Shown here one piece after another: positions 1-9,203 of a stretch of 39,299 nt of DNA. The position numbers and the translations under genes are program-made. The DNA comes from Sphingomonas sp. (GTDB lineage Bacteria > Pseudomonadota > Alphaproteobacteria > Sphingomonadales > Sphingomonadaceae): assembly GCA_019508115.1 (NCBI GenBank), contig JAEKMC010000086.1:1-39299 (forward strand). The letters run 5' to 3'. The stretch's first letter is position 1; every line of letters begins with the position of its first letter. The notes below the pieces were generated by a model. It was given only the letters and a program-made list of their open reading frames with translations, did not search any database and had not been told where the DNA came from.

Positions 1-2
1 AG

Positions 3-164
3 GCAGTCTTCAAGGACTGGACGCTGTCGCTCGACACCAAGGCGGCCTTCACCATGAAGCTGCTGCTCCCTCATTTCCTGGATCAGGTCGAACAGACACC
101 GTCCAACACCTGCGCGCCCTTCCCCGTGATGGTGGACGCTGTGTTCGACCACCTGACCTACTGA
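3..164 (+). CDS. 3' end of an unidentified CDS (partial at window edge), ending ...MVDAVFDHLTY*
   Basis: Open reading frame from the window edge to TGA at 162-164, immediately upstream of rtcB; no recognisable family from ~53 residues. Confidence 0.45.
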   Translation, partial: AVFKDWTLSLDTKAAFTMKLLLPHFLDQVEQTPSNTCAPFPVMVDAVFDHLTY

Positions 165-178
165 TAGAAAGAACAATC

Positions 179-442
179 ATGGAACCCCAACACATCCACG
201 AAGACGTCCCCGGCGGCGTGCCACTGAAGATGTGGACGCAAGGCGTGCCAGTCGAAGACTCGGCCAAGCGCCAGCTGCAGAACGCGGCCCGCCTGCCCAT
301 CGTCTTCAAGCACATCGCCGCGATGCCCGACGTGCACTTCGGCATCGGCGCCACCGTCGGCTCGGTCATCCCCACCGTCAAGGCCATCATCCCGGCTGCG
401 GTCGGTGTGGACATCGGCTGTTCTTCCGACATCCACTTGTAA
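179..442 (+). pseudogene. rtcB: RtcB RNA ligase, N-terminal fragment interrupted by the mobile element
   Basis: MEPQHIHEDVPGGVPLKMWTQGVPVEDSAKRQLQNAARLPIVFKHIAAMPDVHFGIGATVGSVIPTVKAIIPAAVGVDIGC is the RtcB N-terminus; the reading frame then enters element sequence (SSDIHL*). The rest of RtcB resumes at 19579. Confidence 0.9.
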
Positions 443-485
443 CCCCATCCCGAAGCATGTAGGCTCCGCCCCCGAACAACGGGAA

Positions 486-521
486 CGAGTAGCCCCAGCC
501 TCTTTTAGAGGCGAGTAGCCC
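486..521. repeat. Left-end direct repeat CGAGTAGCCC (486-495, 512-521) flanking palindrome GCCTCT-TTT-AGAGGC (498-512)
   Basis: Read directly from sequence; located between the left junction and the first ORF of the element. Confidence 0.7.
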
Positions 522-546
522 TCCGCCCCACCGAGCAGGAGGAAGG

Positions 547-858
547 GTGGCCATTCAGCGCAGATCGTTCGGAGTTGCCGTATTGGAGCGGCTGCGGGCC
601 ACCGCATGCACCACGGCCTTCGGGCGGTTGGATGGCCACTTCAAGCGCGATTCAACGTTCATCCCAACAAAGGACCCCAACACTGAGCGGTGGCACTGTT
701 CCACCTCAAAGGGTGAGTGCGAGCTGCTGGTCAATGGCCCAAAGTGGTACGACACCAGAACCCGGGAGGGTGGAGGTGGCTCGATTGATCTAGCGATGCA
801 GTTGTACCGACTCGACTTCGTCGATGCGGTGAACCTCTTGGTGGGCAGGGGCCTATGA
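547..858 (+). CDS. Small protein resembling a DNA-primase CHC2-type N-terminal domain without obvious zinc ligands
   Basis: 103 aa; ...FIPTKDPNTERWHCSTSKGECELLVNGPKWYDTRTREGGGGSIDLAMQLYRLDFVDAVNLLVGRGL resembles the primase-type 'W...GGGAIDLVM' region; stop overlaps the start of the next gene (ATGA). Confidence 0.55.
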   Translation: MAIQRRSFGVAVLERLRATACTTAFGRLDGHFKRDSTFIPTKDPNTERWHCSTSKGECELLVNGPKWYDTRTREGGGGSIDLAMQLYRLDFVDAVNLLVGRGL

Positions 859-2039
859 ACCTCTACTTCAGCACCAAGGACTTTGCAGTCGACGGTCAGC
901 ACTACGAAGGCTTCCCGATTCTCGTGGACGCCTCGGGTGCAGTTGTTGAGGTCGCCCTGCTCTTCTTCGTGGACGACCTCCTCAACCGCGGTGGCGCGCG
1001 AGACCTGAAAACGTGGGCTGCCTATGGCCGGCACATGTACGACTACTTCGGCTACCTGGAGCAGCGTCTGGCCTGGGATCACATCCCAGCTGAGGGTAGT
1101 GGACAGCTCTCACCACTAGCTGCCTACGTGCGATGGTGCGACACCGACGTCCGCAATGCTCCTGGCTACGTCAACGACAAGCGCGCGACCATCGAGCGCT
1201 TCTACGAATGGGCAAAGCGGGTCGGGCGCATTGATGAGCTGCCCTTCACCCGAAGTGAAGTCATTTCATCTAGCGCTGATGGGGTGCTTGCGCACGCCTC
1301 GGCAACTCGAGGCCGACGGTCGGCGTCCAACCTGCATCTGCCTGAGAACGACGACGACGTGCCAGACATGGTGCTGTCGCGTGGCCAGATCGACGCAGCG
1401 TTTGAACACGCGACGAATCCAACGCACCGTGCCGTCCTGCACCTGAGCCTGAATGCCGGGCTGAGAGCGGAGGAGCTCGCGACGTTCCCGATGAAGTACG
1501 TCGTCGACACCAGCAGGCTATCGCCCAAGGTGAAGACGGTGCCCGTGACCCTTGATCCGAAGGACATGCACACCAAGAACGACAAGAAGCGAACAGTGCG
1601 ACTGTCGGTGCGGTGCATGAACCTGCTCTGGCAGTATCGAGAGGCCGTTAGGCCACGACTGAGGGCTCGGGCGAAGGGAGGCCCCGCCGACAGCGGAGTG
1701 CTGCTCCTGACCCGGTTTGGCGTGCCATTCGTCGCCGACGGCTTCGTGTCACCCATGGCGCGCCTAGGGAAGCGTGCTGGATTCCACATCCACCCGCACA
1801 TGCTCAGGCATACGTTTGCCACCCATACGCTAGCCTCCCTCGAGGACTTGAAGCGTGCCGGCAGGCTCAGGAGCTCGCCGCTCGTGGTTCTCAAGCGTCT
1901 TCTGGGCCATTCGAAGACAACCAACACAGAACGCTACCTGCATCTGCTGGATTCAATCGAGGACGTCTACGGCACCCGCTACCAAGCGGAGATTGACGAG
2001 TTGGCGCTGGGGTATCTGAACGAGGCAGAGAAGAAGTAG
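855..2039 (+). CDS. Tyrosine recombinase 1 (TnpA-like)
   Basis: 394 aa; catalytic motifs NAGLRAEEL, HPHMLRHTFATH, LLGHSKTTNTERYLHL present. Confidence 0.92.
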   Translation: MNLYFSTKDFAVDGQHYEGFPILVDASGAVVEVALLFFVDDLLNRGGARDLKTWAAYGRHMYDYFGYLEQRLAWDHIPAEGSGQLSPLAAYVRWCDTDVRNAPGYVNDKRATIERFYEWAKRVGRIDELPFTRSEVISSSADGVLAHASATRGRRSASNLHLPENDDDVPDMVLSRGQIDAAFEHATNPTHRAVLHLSLNAGLRAEELATFPMKYVVDTSRLSPKVKTVPVTLDPKDMHTKNDKKRTVRLSVRCMNLLWQYREAVRPRLRARAKGGPADSGVLLLTRFGVPFVADGFVSPMARLGKRAGFHIHPHMLRHTFATHTLASLEDLKRAGRLRSSPLVVLKRLLGHSKTTNTERYLHLLDSIEDVYGTRYQAEIDELALGYLNEAEKK

Positions 2040-3647
2040 ATGGCGAAGAAGAAGGACTTCGGGGTCGGAGGGCCGCCACCGAAGCCGGTGATCCCCATTT
2101 TCCCGACGAGTAGGACGCTCGAACGTGCGGCCGTGAGCGCTCTCGTGATCCCGCTACCTCATGGCGTCGACGCGGAGTTCGATTGGTGGGAGTACCTCGG
2201 GCATGGGTTCGATGACACGGTGTCGGCTATCACGTTGGAGATGCGCGCCATGGTTGCGCGCGGCAGACCGAAGCCCTTGGCCTTGAAAACCATCGCCAAC
2301 GGCGGCGTGATTCACTGGTTCAGGTTCTGCGTTGAGCGCGCCTCTGCGGGCACACCACCGACGTTGGACAGCATCAACGCCGAGACGATTGAGGTCTTTG
2401 CCGGTTGGCTCGCGACCCGTTTGAAGCCCGACGGCGAGCTGTGGTCGTTGAACACTGCGCGGACGGTCTACCAGAAGGTCAAGACCGTGCTGGAGGCACT
2501 TGCAGATCGCAAACTGCTGCCAAGGGATGGGCTGTTTCCTAAGAACCCTTTCCCGGGGGCCACTGACATCAACCGGCGCCGCAACCACATACTGCCTCTG
2601 TCTGATGGCGAACGAGAGCGCATCCTCCGCCCGCTGGCGATGCAGGTTGCCCAGGTGTACGACGGCACCCACCCCGGCACACCGTCGACGCAATTGGGGC
2701 TGTGCGTCTTTGCCATCTTCTTGAAGACCGGCGTCAACCCCACCCCGTTCCTCGAAATCCCTCGGGACCTGCAGAAGTGCTTCATGAGTCATCCGCGCGT
2801 GAACACGAGGATTCTGGTGACCTTCAAGCGCCGGGCGAACAAGCGCACCAAGACGCCGCTGGAGCCTGAGTCTCGGGTGGTGTCGCTGGACGTCTATAAG
2901 CTCTGTGAGCGCGTTCTGGGCCTCACCGAGGGTGCGGCCAAGCTGGCGGTTGGCACGAAGCTGGAGGGCTTGCTGTGGGTCTACGAGCTCGATGGTGCAC
3001 CCCGTGGCATGACGACCGAGACGCTGAGCGCCGTCGCCAACGCATTCACGTCGCGTCACGCCCTTGTGCGCGACGACGGCACCCGCCTGAAGATGAGCAG
3101 CCAGCTCTTCCGCAACACCAAGCTCAATCGCGTCTGGCGAGCGTCCAAGGGCGACCTGCTCGCAACGGCGCGAAGCGGATCGAACACGCCGACTGCCGCT
3201 CAGCGATACCTCGCAGTCACTCCCGACATGCTCGACGAACATCGCATGGCAGGCGAGGTGCTGGTGGACACCCTGTCGGCTGCCGGCCCGAGGGACAACA
3301 CGCCGCACAGCGGCTGCAAGGATGCCTTCAACGGCGAGTTCGCGCCGAAGGACGGCTCGCCTTGTGTCGACTTCCTCTCGTGCTTCCGATGCAAGTCTCA
3401 GGTCATCATCCAGGACGACCTCTACAAGCTGTTCTCGTTCTATTGGGCGCTGTTTTCGCAGCGGAGCCACATTGGCCAAGACAACTGGCGCAAGCTCTTC
3501 GGCTGGGTCACGAGGGTGATTGACCGCGACATCGCGCCGAAGTTCGATGCGACGGTCGTGGAACGAGAGAGGGCTCGCGCCCGCTCCGAACCACACCCGA
3601 TGTGGCGGTCTCCGTCGGTCTTAGCTGCACTGAGGTCCATCCAATGA
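2040..3647 (+). CDS. Tyrosine recombinase 2, degenerate catalytic motifs
   Basis: 535 aa; QLFRNTKLNRVW and SNTPTAAQRYL boxes with C-terminal Cys-rich segment (GCKDAF...PCVDFLSCFRCK); immediately follows recombinase 1 and overlaps recombinase 3. Confidence 0.8.
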   Translation: MAKKKDFGVGGPPPKPVIPIFPTSRTLERAAVSALVIPLPHGVDAEFDWWEYLGHGFDDTVSAITLEMRAMVARGRPKPLALKTIANGGVIHWFRFCVERASAGTPPTLDSINAETIEVFAGWLATRLKPDGELWSLNTARTVYQKVKTVLEALADRKLLPRDGLFPKNPFPGATDINRRRNHILPLSDGERERILRPLAMQVAQVYDGTHPGTPSTQLGLCVFAIFLKTGVNPTPFLEIPRDLQKCFMSHPRVNTRILVTFKRRANKRTKTPLEPESRVVSLDVYKLCERVLGLTEGAAKLAVGTKLEGLLWVYELDGAPRGMTTETLSAVANAFTSRHALVRDDGTRLKMSSQLFRNTKLNRVWRASKGDLLATARSGSNTPTAAQRYLAVTPDMLDEHRMAGEVLVDTLSAAGPRDNTPHSGCKDAFNGEFAPKDGSPCVDFLSCFRCKSQVIIQDDLYKLFSFYWALFSQRSHIGQDNWRKLFGWVTRVIDRDIAPKFDATVVERERARARSEPHPMWRSPSVLAALRSIQ

Positions 3648-5527
3648 GCGCTGCCCTGGCCTATGAGCTACATGCGGCTGCGTTGGAGCTGTCGCCGGCG
3701 GAGCGAGACGACCTCGTCATCTCGTACGTTCAGCTGGCGGGCGGCGAGCGCATTCCGCTCTCTCGCTACGGTGACCCCGTCTGGAACTACACGCCATTCT
3801 TCCCCGGCGCAGCCCGCGGCAAGCAGGACAAGGAGATTGTCTGGGCCAAGACTCCTGACGAGTGGGTTCCGTCGATGCGAAGCGCAGCCGCTGCGCTCAC
3901 ATACCGCAAAGCTCCTGGCGGTGTCCGACTGGACCCGTCGACGATCCCCAAACGGCACGTCATCCTGAATGCCTTCGCGAAGTGGGCCAGCTCAGAAGGC
4001 ATCAGGCGCTTCGGCGACGTCCGCGCTGCCGACTTGACCAGGTACATCCAGAAGCTTCGCGACGACGGTCTCTACGACCGTAGCCTGGCCAGCCACATTG
4101 CCATCCTGCGCAAGGTACACGAGCTTCGGGGAGCAATGCTCGACAGCTTGACCGACGAAGCTGCGACCGCGCTGCGGTTTGACCAGCTCGGCGCGCTCTG
4201 GGAGCCTGACGCGGTCAACGACCGCCGTACTGAGCTCATCCCGCTCGCTGAGGCGTCAGCATTGTTCGTGGCCGCCAGAGAGCACCTGACCAGGGCACCA
4301 ACCCTACTGCGTCTGCGTGACGACCTGGCTGAACAGTGGGAGGCCGCAAAGGTCACCTGGGACCGGAGGGTATGGGGTGACGACGTCAAGAAGCCGGCGG
4401 TGCGAGCTGCTGGCTTCCGAGACGCCCTTGAGTTCGAGTCCGCCGTCAGTGACATCCGGACTGCGGCCTACATCGTCCTCGGCATCACCACGGGTTGCCG
4501 CGTCCATGAGCTTGGCGAGGCGGAGGTGGGCTGCGTCTATCCGGACACGGTCGACGGTGAGACGTATTGGTGGCTGAAGGCCGCGACGCGCAAGATCGGC
4601 GACGGACCGATGCGTTGGCTGGCACCTGAAGTGGCCAAAGAGGCCTCCGACGCCCTCGAATGGCACTCTGCCCCCTTGCGAGCCCGCATCGCCGCTGAGC
4701 TGCCTGTCATGCGAGAGCAGTTCACAACCGCAACCACAGAAGCGGAAAGAGCCAGGCTGGCGGCGCATATTCTTGAGCTTGAGCGCAATGCCGACCGCTT
4801 GTTCCTGAGCGAGTCGACGCGGGGCGTTGTCTCAACCGACACCAAGTCGCACAACAAGCAACTAAAGGCCTTCGCTGCACGCAAGGGCATCAAGCTCGGC
4901 GTGCCGCTTGCCACCCACCGGTTCCGCCGCACCTACGCCGTTATCGTCGTGCATCTGAACAAGGGGCCGCGCATCGACATGGTGACGCTGCAGCGCCACT
5001 TCAAGCACGCGAGCGTGCTCATGACGGAGTGGTACGCCGAGCTGTCCGAGACCGACAGGGAGCTCTACGAGCTCATCGAGACGGAGACAGGCTTCTTCGA
5101 CATGGCGCTGGTCGACCACTGGCTGGATGGATCGACGCCGCTGGCCGGCGGCCTGGGTGCCCGAATCAAGGCGTACGCAGGCAAGCATCACCAGCCCATC
5201 TTCTTCAAGACCCGGCGCGAGTTCGTTGACAGCATCCGGGAGGGCATCAACATCCGGAGCACAGGGCACAGCTGGTGCCTGGCAGAGGCGAAGGACTGTG
5301 GCGGGCAAGGGCTTTTCGATGCTCCCCAGTGCGGCAGTTGCGGCAACGGCGTCATCGACGACAACTTCCGAGAGGTGTGGCAGAACCTTCGTCAGGACCA
5401 CGAGGACTTGTCCAAGCTCGACGACATTGGGCCTGGCGGCAGGGCAAAGGCGGCGAAGGGCCTCGCAGCGGCCGAAGCCGTCCTCGCACAGCTTGAACAA
5501 CCTGACGACGAGACCGCCGATGTCTGA
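3644..5527 (+). CDS. Tyrosine recombinase 3 (TnpB-like)
   Basis: ATG at 3644 (ATGA overlap with upstream stop). Motifs TTGCRVHELGEAEV, ATHRFRRTYAV, RHFKHASVLMTEWYAEL; C-terminal Cys-rich CGGQGLFDAPQCGSCGNG. Confidence 0.88.
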   Translation: MSAALAYELHAAALELSPAERDDLVISYVQLAGGERIPLSRYGDPVWNYTPFFPGAARGKQDKEIVWAKTPDEWVPSMRSAAAALTYRKAPGGVRLDPSTIPKRHVILNAFAKWASSEGIRRFGDVRAADLTRYIQKLRDDGLYDRSLASHIAILRKVHELRGAMLDSLTDEAATALRFDQLGALWEPDAVNDRRTELIPLAEASALFVAAREHLTRAPTLLRLRDDLAEQWEAAKVTWDRRVWGDDVKKPAVRAAGFRDALEFESAVSDIRTAAYIVLGITTGCRVHELGEAEVGCVYPDTVDGETYWWLKAATRKIGDGPMRWLAPEVAKEASDALEWHSAPLRARIAAELPVMREQFTTATTEAERARLAAHILELERNADRLFLSESTRGVVSTDTKSHNKQLKAFAARKGIKLGVPLATHRFRRTYAVIVVHLNKGPRIDMVTLQRHFKHASVLMTEWYAELSETDRELYELIETETGFFDMALVDHWLDGSTPLAGGLGARIKAYAGKHHQPIFFKTRREFVDSIREGINIRSTGHSWCLAEAKDCGGQGLFDAPQCGSCGNGVIDDNFREVWQNLRQDHEDLSKLDDIGPGGRAKAAKGLAAAEAVLAQLEQPDDETADV

Positions 5528-5933
5528 AGAGCTCACCACCCGGAAGAAGCTGACCCTGGCGTTCGCCAGGCTAAAGCGAGATGCCGCCAAGGCCGGGAAG
5601 CCTGGCCCGTCTATCAGCGCCGTTGCTCGCGAAGCCGGCGTCAGTCACACCCTCGTTCACACCAAGTACCCGGACATCGCTGACCAAATTCGCGAGGTGA
5701 GCGGCCGTGGGCCCAAACAACAGCTAGAAAAGCAGCGCACCGCGGCGAAGCGGTCCGAGGACCGAGCTGCGGAACTGCGCGCGGAGCTTGCGGACCTGAA
5801 GGTCCAAAACCGAGGACTCGCAAGTGAGAACGCGCGCCTCCTTCTGCTCGTACAAAGCCTAGAACAAAAAGTCACTGCCCTTCAGTCTGGCTCCAAGGTT
5901 GTGCAGTTGAAGCCGATGCGCCGTCCAAATTAG
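5520..5933 (+). CDS. TnpC/DUF6262-like small protein (HTH plus C-terminal coiled coil)
   Basis: MSEELTTRKKLTLAFARLKRDAAKAGKPGPSISAVAREAGVSHTLVHTKYPDIADQIREV...RAELADLKVQNRGLASENARLLLLVQSLEQKV; start overlaps the stop of the TnpB-like gene. Confidence 0.75.
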   Translation: MSEELTTRKKLTLAFARLKRDAAKAGKPGPSISAVAREAGVSHTLVHTKYPDIADQIREVSGRGPKQQLEKQRTAAKRSEDRAAELRAELADLKVQNRGLASENARLLLLVQSLEQKVTALQSGSKVVQLKPMRRPN

Positions 5934-6049
5934 GTGCAGATGTCGCGCCAATGACCAAGCCGTTCCAAGCAATGATCGACCGTGGTTTTGAGGTCCTATG
6001 CGTATCCCATGCCGCGCCCGACTAGCTCGCTCGGCTCAAGGCGAGCCGA

Positions 6050-7741
6050 TTACCGGCTCAGCGCCTGCGACGGTGCTGGTCCTGCGATGGAAACCGGAGT
6101 GGGTGGCGCCGCAATCGCGATGTGGCTGGTGCTCGGCAACTTGACAGCAGTCTCCGGCTCAACTTCTTCGAAGCCGAACAGGCCCTGCGGGATGCTGCGT
6201 TTGCTGAGTGGGTTGATAACCGCATCGGGGAACGCCATCGGCGCCTGCAGGAAGTGCTGATCGACCACCTTCCGCAATGAAGGGTCCTTGACCAAGCCGA
6301 CCAGGTGGTCGATGTCAGCGGCGTAAAGCACCTCGATGAAGTAGCCCTTCCCAGCCGCCCGCTCCTGGGCCACTGCAACCATGGCCCTGGCTTCCGTGCT
6401 CAACTCGCCGGTCACCCAGAGTTCGAATCGAAGGTCGAGCTTGGACAGCTCGTTGTTCTTGCGTGTCTGTGAGAGGACGACCGGCAGGCGCTTGTTCAGC
6501 CATTTGTCGACCTCGTCGTCGCTGAGCAGGTTGCCAGGCACTAGGCCCTTGCACTCGATGAACCGGATGTAGCGGTTCTTGACGATGACCCGTACATCGA
6601 CCTCCGCCACGTCCTTGCCGCCCTCACGATAAATCTTATTGAGGGTGATGTCCGCCGGCGGCTCAAGTACGCGAACGACTTCCGCCACGACGAACTCGAA
6701 GAGGGCCCCTCGCAGGGTGCCCGCCGCACCTTCCGCCTTGCCCAAGCGCTCGAACAGCTGGCTGAACAGGACCGGGTCGACAGCCTTTTCCGCCGCCTGA
6801 CTCAGGGTCCTGAGCAACTCCAGCAGAGCCTTGGCCACGTCGGTCCCAAACAGAGATTCGGGCGTCGCTGGAACGATGCCCGCCCTACGGATGAGGTCCA
6901 GCGCACCTGGCGAATAGCGGTTGGCGACGAAGAACTGCAAGCAACGGCCCATCCCACGGAACTGCCGCAGCGTGGCGCACTTGTAGAGAAACGGGCTGAC
7001 GTCGTCGACACCCACCACCTCGGTCATGAGCACGTCGATGACAAGGAAGCCGGGCTTAGGCTTCGCCGAGCTTGACCAGTCAGCCAGCGGGCCGAGGAAG
7101 GATGGCGCGGACAAGTCCCAGCTGAACGCGCCGACCAACGGGGCCGTCCCCGTCCTGTCAGCCCTCAGCTTGAACGAGTTGAAGCTGCCGAGTCCGAGCT
7201 TGGCTGCCCACTCCTGGATCGACTGCAAGAGCACCCTCTCGGCGATGAGCCGAGCACGAACTGCGGGATAGCGGTCGTCAAGGTATGAATCGCCACGGGC
7301 GAATGCCACGCAGGGCCCGACGCCGGGCATCTCAACCATTTGCAGCAACTCCGCATCCACGAGCCGCTTGACGACTTCATCGCTGGAAATCTGCCGCTGC
7401 CCATCTGATGTGCCTGCAGCCGCCGAGAAGTGCATGGCCGGAACGATCCCGCCCCGGGCAGTGAGCGCCTTGATGGCACGGGCATACGCACCGTTTCCAT
7501 CCATCAGGGCCGCGGCCAGGCGATCCCAGAACTTCGGGCTGCCGTACTGGCTTTCGAGGTACAGGAACTGGGCGCCACGCGGAAGCACCAGATTCACTGC
7601 ACGGACCGACAACGTGCGTCGCTCGATGCGCTTGCGAGCAGCCGCGGGCGTGATGTTCAGCTTGGCTGCCAACGCTGCGGCCAGAGAACCACTGGTCATC
7701 GGACCATTGGCGGCTAAGAGGGCTGCTATCTCGACGCTCAC
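6050..7741 (-). CDS. Putative PD-(D/E)XK nuclease-like defence protein with N-terminal winged-helix-like region
   Basis: 563 aa; GALFEFVVAEVVRVL...GKDVAEVDVRVIVKNRYIRFIECKG resembles a E..D..ExK nuclease core; GTG start. Confidence 0.6.
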   Translation of the reverse strand: MSVEIAALLAANGPMTSGSLAAALAAKLNITPAAARKRIERRTLSVRAVNLVLPRGAQFLYLESQYGSPKFWDRLAAALMDGNGAYARAIKALTARGGIVPAMHFSAAAGTSDGQRQISSDEVVKRLVDAELLQMVEMPGVGPCVAFARGDSYLDDRYPAVRARLIAERVLLQSIQEWAAKLGLGSFNSFKLRADRTGTAPLVGAFSWDLSAPSFLGPLADWSSSAKPKPGFLVIDVLMTEVVGVDDVSPFLYKCATLRQFRGMGRCLQFFVANRYSPGALDLIRRAGIVPATPESLFGTDVAKALLELLRTLSQAAEKAVDPVLFSQLFERLGKAEGAAGTLRGALFEFVVAEVVRVLEPPADITLNKIYREGGKDVAEVDVRVIVKNRYIRFIECKGLVPGNLLSDDEVDKWLNKRLPVVLSQTRKNNELSKLDLRFELWVTGELSTEARAMVAVAQERAAGKGYFIEVLYAADIDHLVGLVKDPSLRKVVDQHFLQAPMAFPDAVINPLSKRSIPQGLFGFEEVEPETAVKLPSTSHIAIAAPPTPVSIAGPAPSQALSR

Positions 7742-8227
7742 ATGTCCACCTTGCCGGATGTCACACAGCGCTATTTATAACCGGTACTGATATATGCCTC
7801 GGCACGTTTTTTTCGCCAAGGCAGAGAAGCGCCTTAACAAAATCAACAACTTAGCAGATGGCAACGGACCTCGGATGACATGCCCGATGTCACACTCGTC
7901 GTCGGGAGACGTTCCGTATCGTACTGATCTGTACTGAGCACGATACGAATACAGTATCAAACGGGCTTGCTTGCGATGCCGGCCGGCCAGTCTGGACCGG
8001 CACCCTGTCGACGCTTTAGTTCAGGTTGAAAGCCGCATCATCAGTTGGCCCAGTCGGACCGCCGCCCTCAGGCTCACGGTCGATGCCGCACAGGAGAGCC
8101 GGACAAGCGTGTCGTCTCCGCACCGACCGAAGTCCTTCCCGGGCGTCAGCGCGACCCTGGCAGGGGCAGGCCGATGCGCTCAAGACCAGCGAGCACCAGC
8201 TCCCGGCGGGCCGCGAACTCCTCTCGT

Positions 8228-8959
8228 CTAACTGCCATTGCCCAATCGCAGCGGATGGTCGGCGGGTAGCGCTGCAACACACGTTGCGAGCTTGCCCTCT
8301 AGCTCGGCGACCAGCGGCTCCAGGTGCGCTACGACCAGTTGGGGAGAGTTCAGCACTTCTGGGAAGACCCACGATGACGCCGCCCGGGACATGTAGTCGG
8401 CTTCGAACGGGTAGACGCCCCTGAAAGCCTTCAGGATGGTGTTTTCCGCGAGCTTGATGACGGCATCGCCCGAGTATCCAAATTCCCCGACATCAGGCCG
8501 TAAGCCGTGCTCGATGCGGAGGGACTTCGGAAGCTCCCAGTAGGTGGCTCTGCATTTCTGCGCCCGGTCATTGAGCTCGGCGAGCCGCATGGCGATGACC
8601 TCGGCGCTCGCCGCGGCTTCAGACTCGGCCAGGGACTGCAGATGGACGTTGGTGAGCGCTGCGGCCTCCTTCGCACCGATCTGGAAGCCACTCTCGGACA
8701 GCAGCATGCCCCGGTCAGCGCCGGTGTCGGCGACTATCTCGCGCAGGGCGAGTACGTGTAGCTTGTTCACCGGGCTCTGCCAGCACTTGCACTCGACGAT
8801 CCAGGTCACCTCGAAGCCCACATGGTGCGACTTCACGAGCACGTCGACGTCGTGCTTCGTTCTGGCGCCCTGCACCGTAACGTCAGTTTGTGCATCCATC
8901 CCCAGCGACCGAAAGAAGGCCGCAGCTTCCTCTTGATAGTCCTGCCACGCAGCAGCCAT
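8228..8959 (-). CDS. Mrr-like restriction endonuclease
   Basis: 243 aa; KHDVDVLVKSHHVGFEVTWIVECKCWQSPVNKLHVLALREIVADTGADRGMLLSESGFQIGAKEAAALTNVHL is typical of the Mrr_cat family. Confidence 0.75.
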   Translation of the reverse strand: MAAAWQDYQEEAAAFFRSLGMDAQTDVTVQGARTKHDVDVLVKSHHVGFEVTWIVECKCWQSPVNKLHVLALREIVADTGADRGMLLSESGFQIGAKEAAALTNVHLQSLAESEAAASAEVIAMRLAELNDRAQKCRATYWELPKSLRIEHGLRPDVGEFGYSGDAVIKLAENTILKAFRGVYPFEADYMSRAASSWVFPEVLNSPQLVVAHLEPLVAELEGKLATCVAALPADHPLRLGNGS

Positions 8960-9020
8960 GTGTCGCCCTCAAGCTGTATAGAACCGGATGCTACGAGACC
9001 GCCTGCTAGAGTCAGCCTTG

Positions 9021-9125
9021 AAGCCGGCGTTGCCGGCTTTCCTGCTTTTCCTCCCTGAGCAGGAGCTTCGGCTCGATGACAGCGACGAGGCTTTGCCGCC
9101 CCGGCATGTCCGGGGCGTTCTTTTT
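9021..9125 (+). terminator. Tandem terminator-like hairpins in the leader of the DUF4031 operon
   Basis: AAGCCGGC-gtt-GCCGGCTT (9021-9039) and CGCCCCGG-catgt-CCGGGGCG followed by TTCTTTTT (9097-9125). Confidence 0.6.
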
Positions 9126-9203
9126 GGCCGACGCGCGGCCCGAGAAGCTGGCCTCCGCATGCCGCTTAACAGCCGTGTTACATTTTTCCTAGGGGGGAGA
9201 AAA

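Noticed and set aside
2154-3596. 480-aa antisense ORF opposite recombinase 2
   Set aside because: Overlaps a well-supported recombinase; Arg/Leu/Val/Gln-rich composition without domain features, typical of antisense ORFs in GC-rich DNA.
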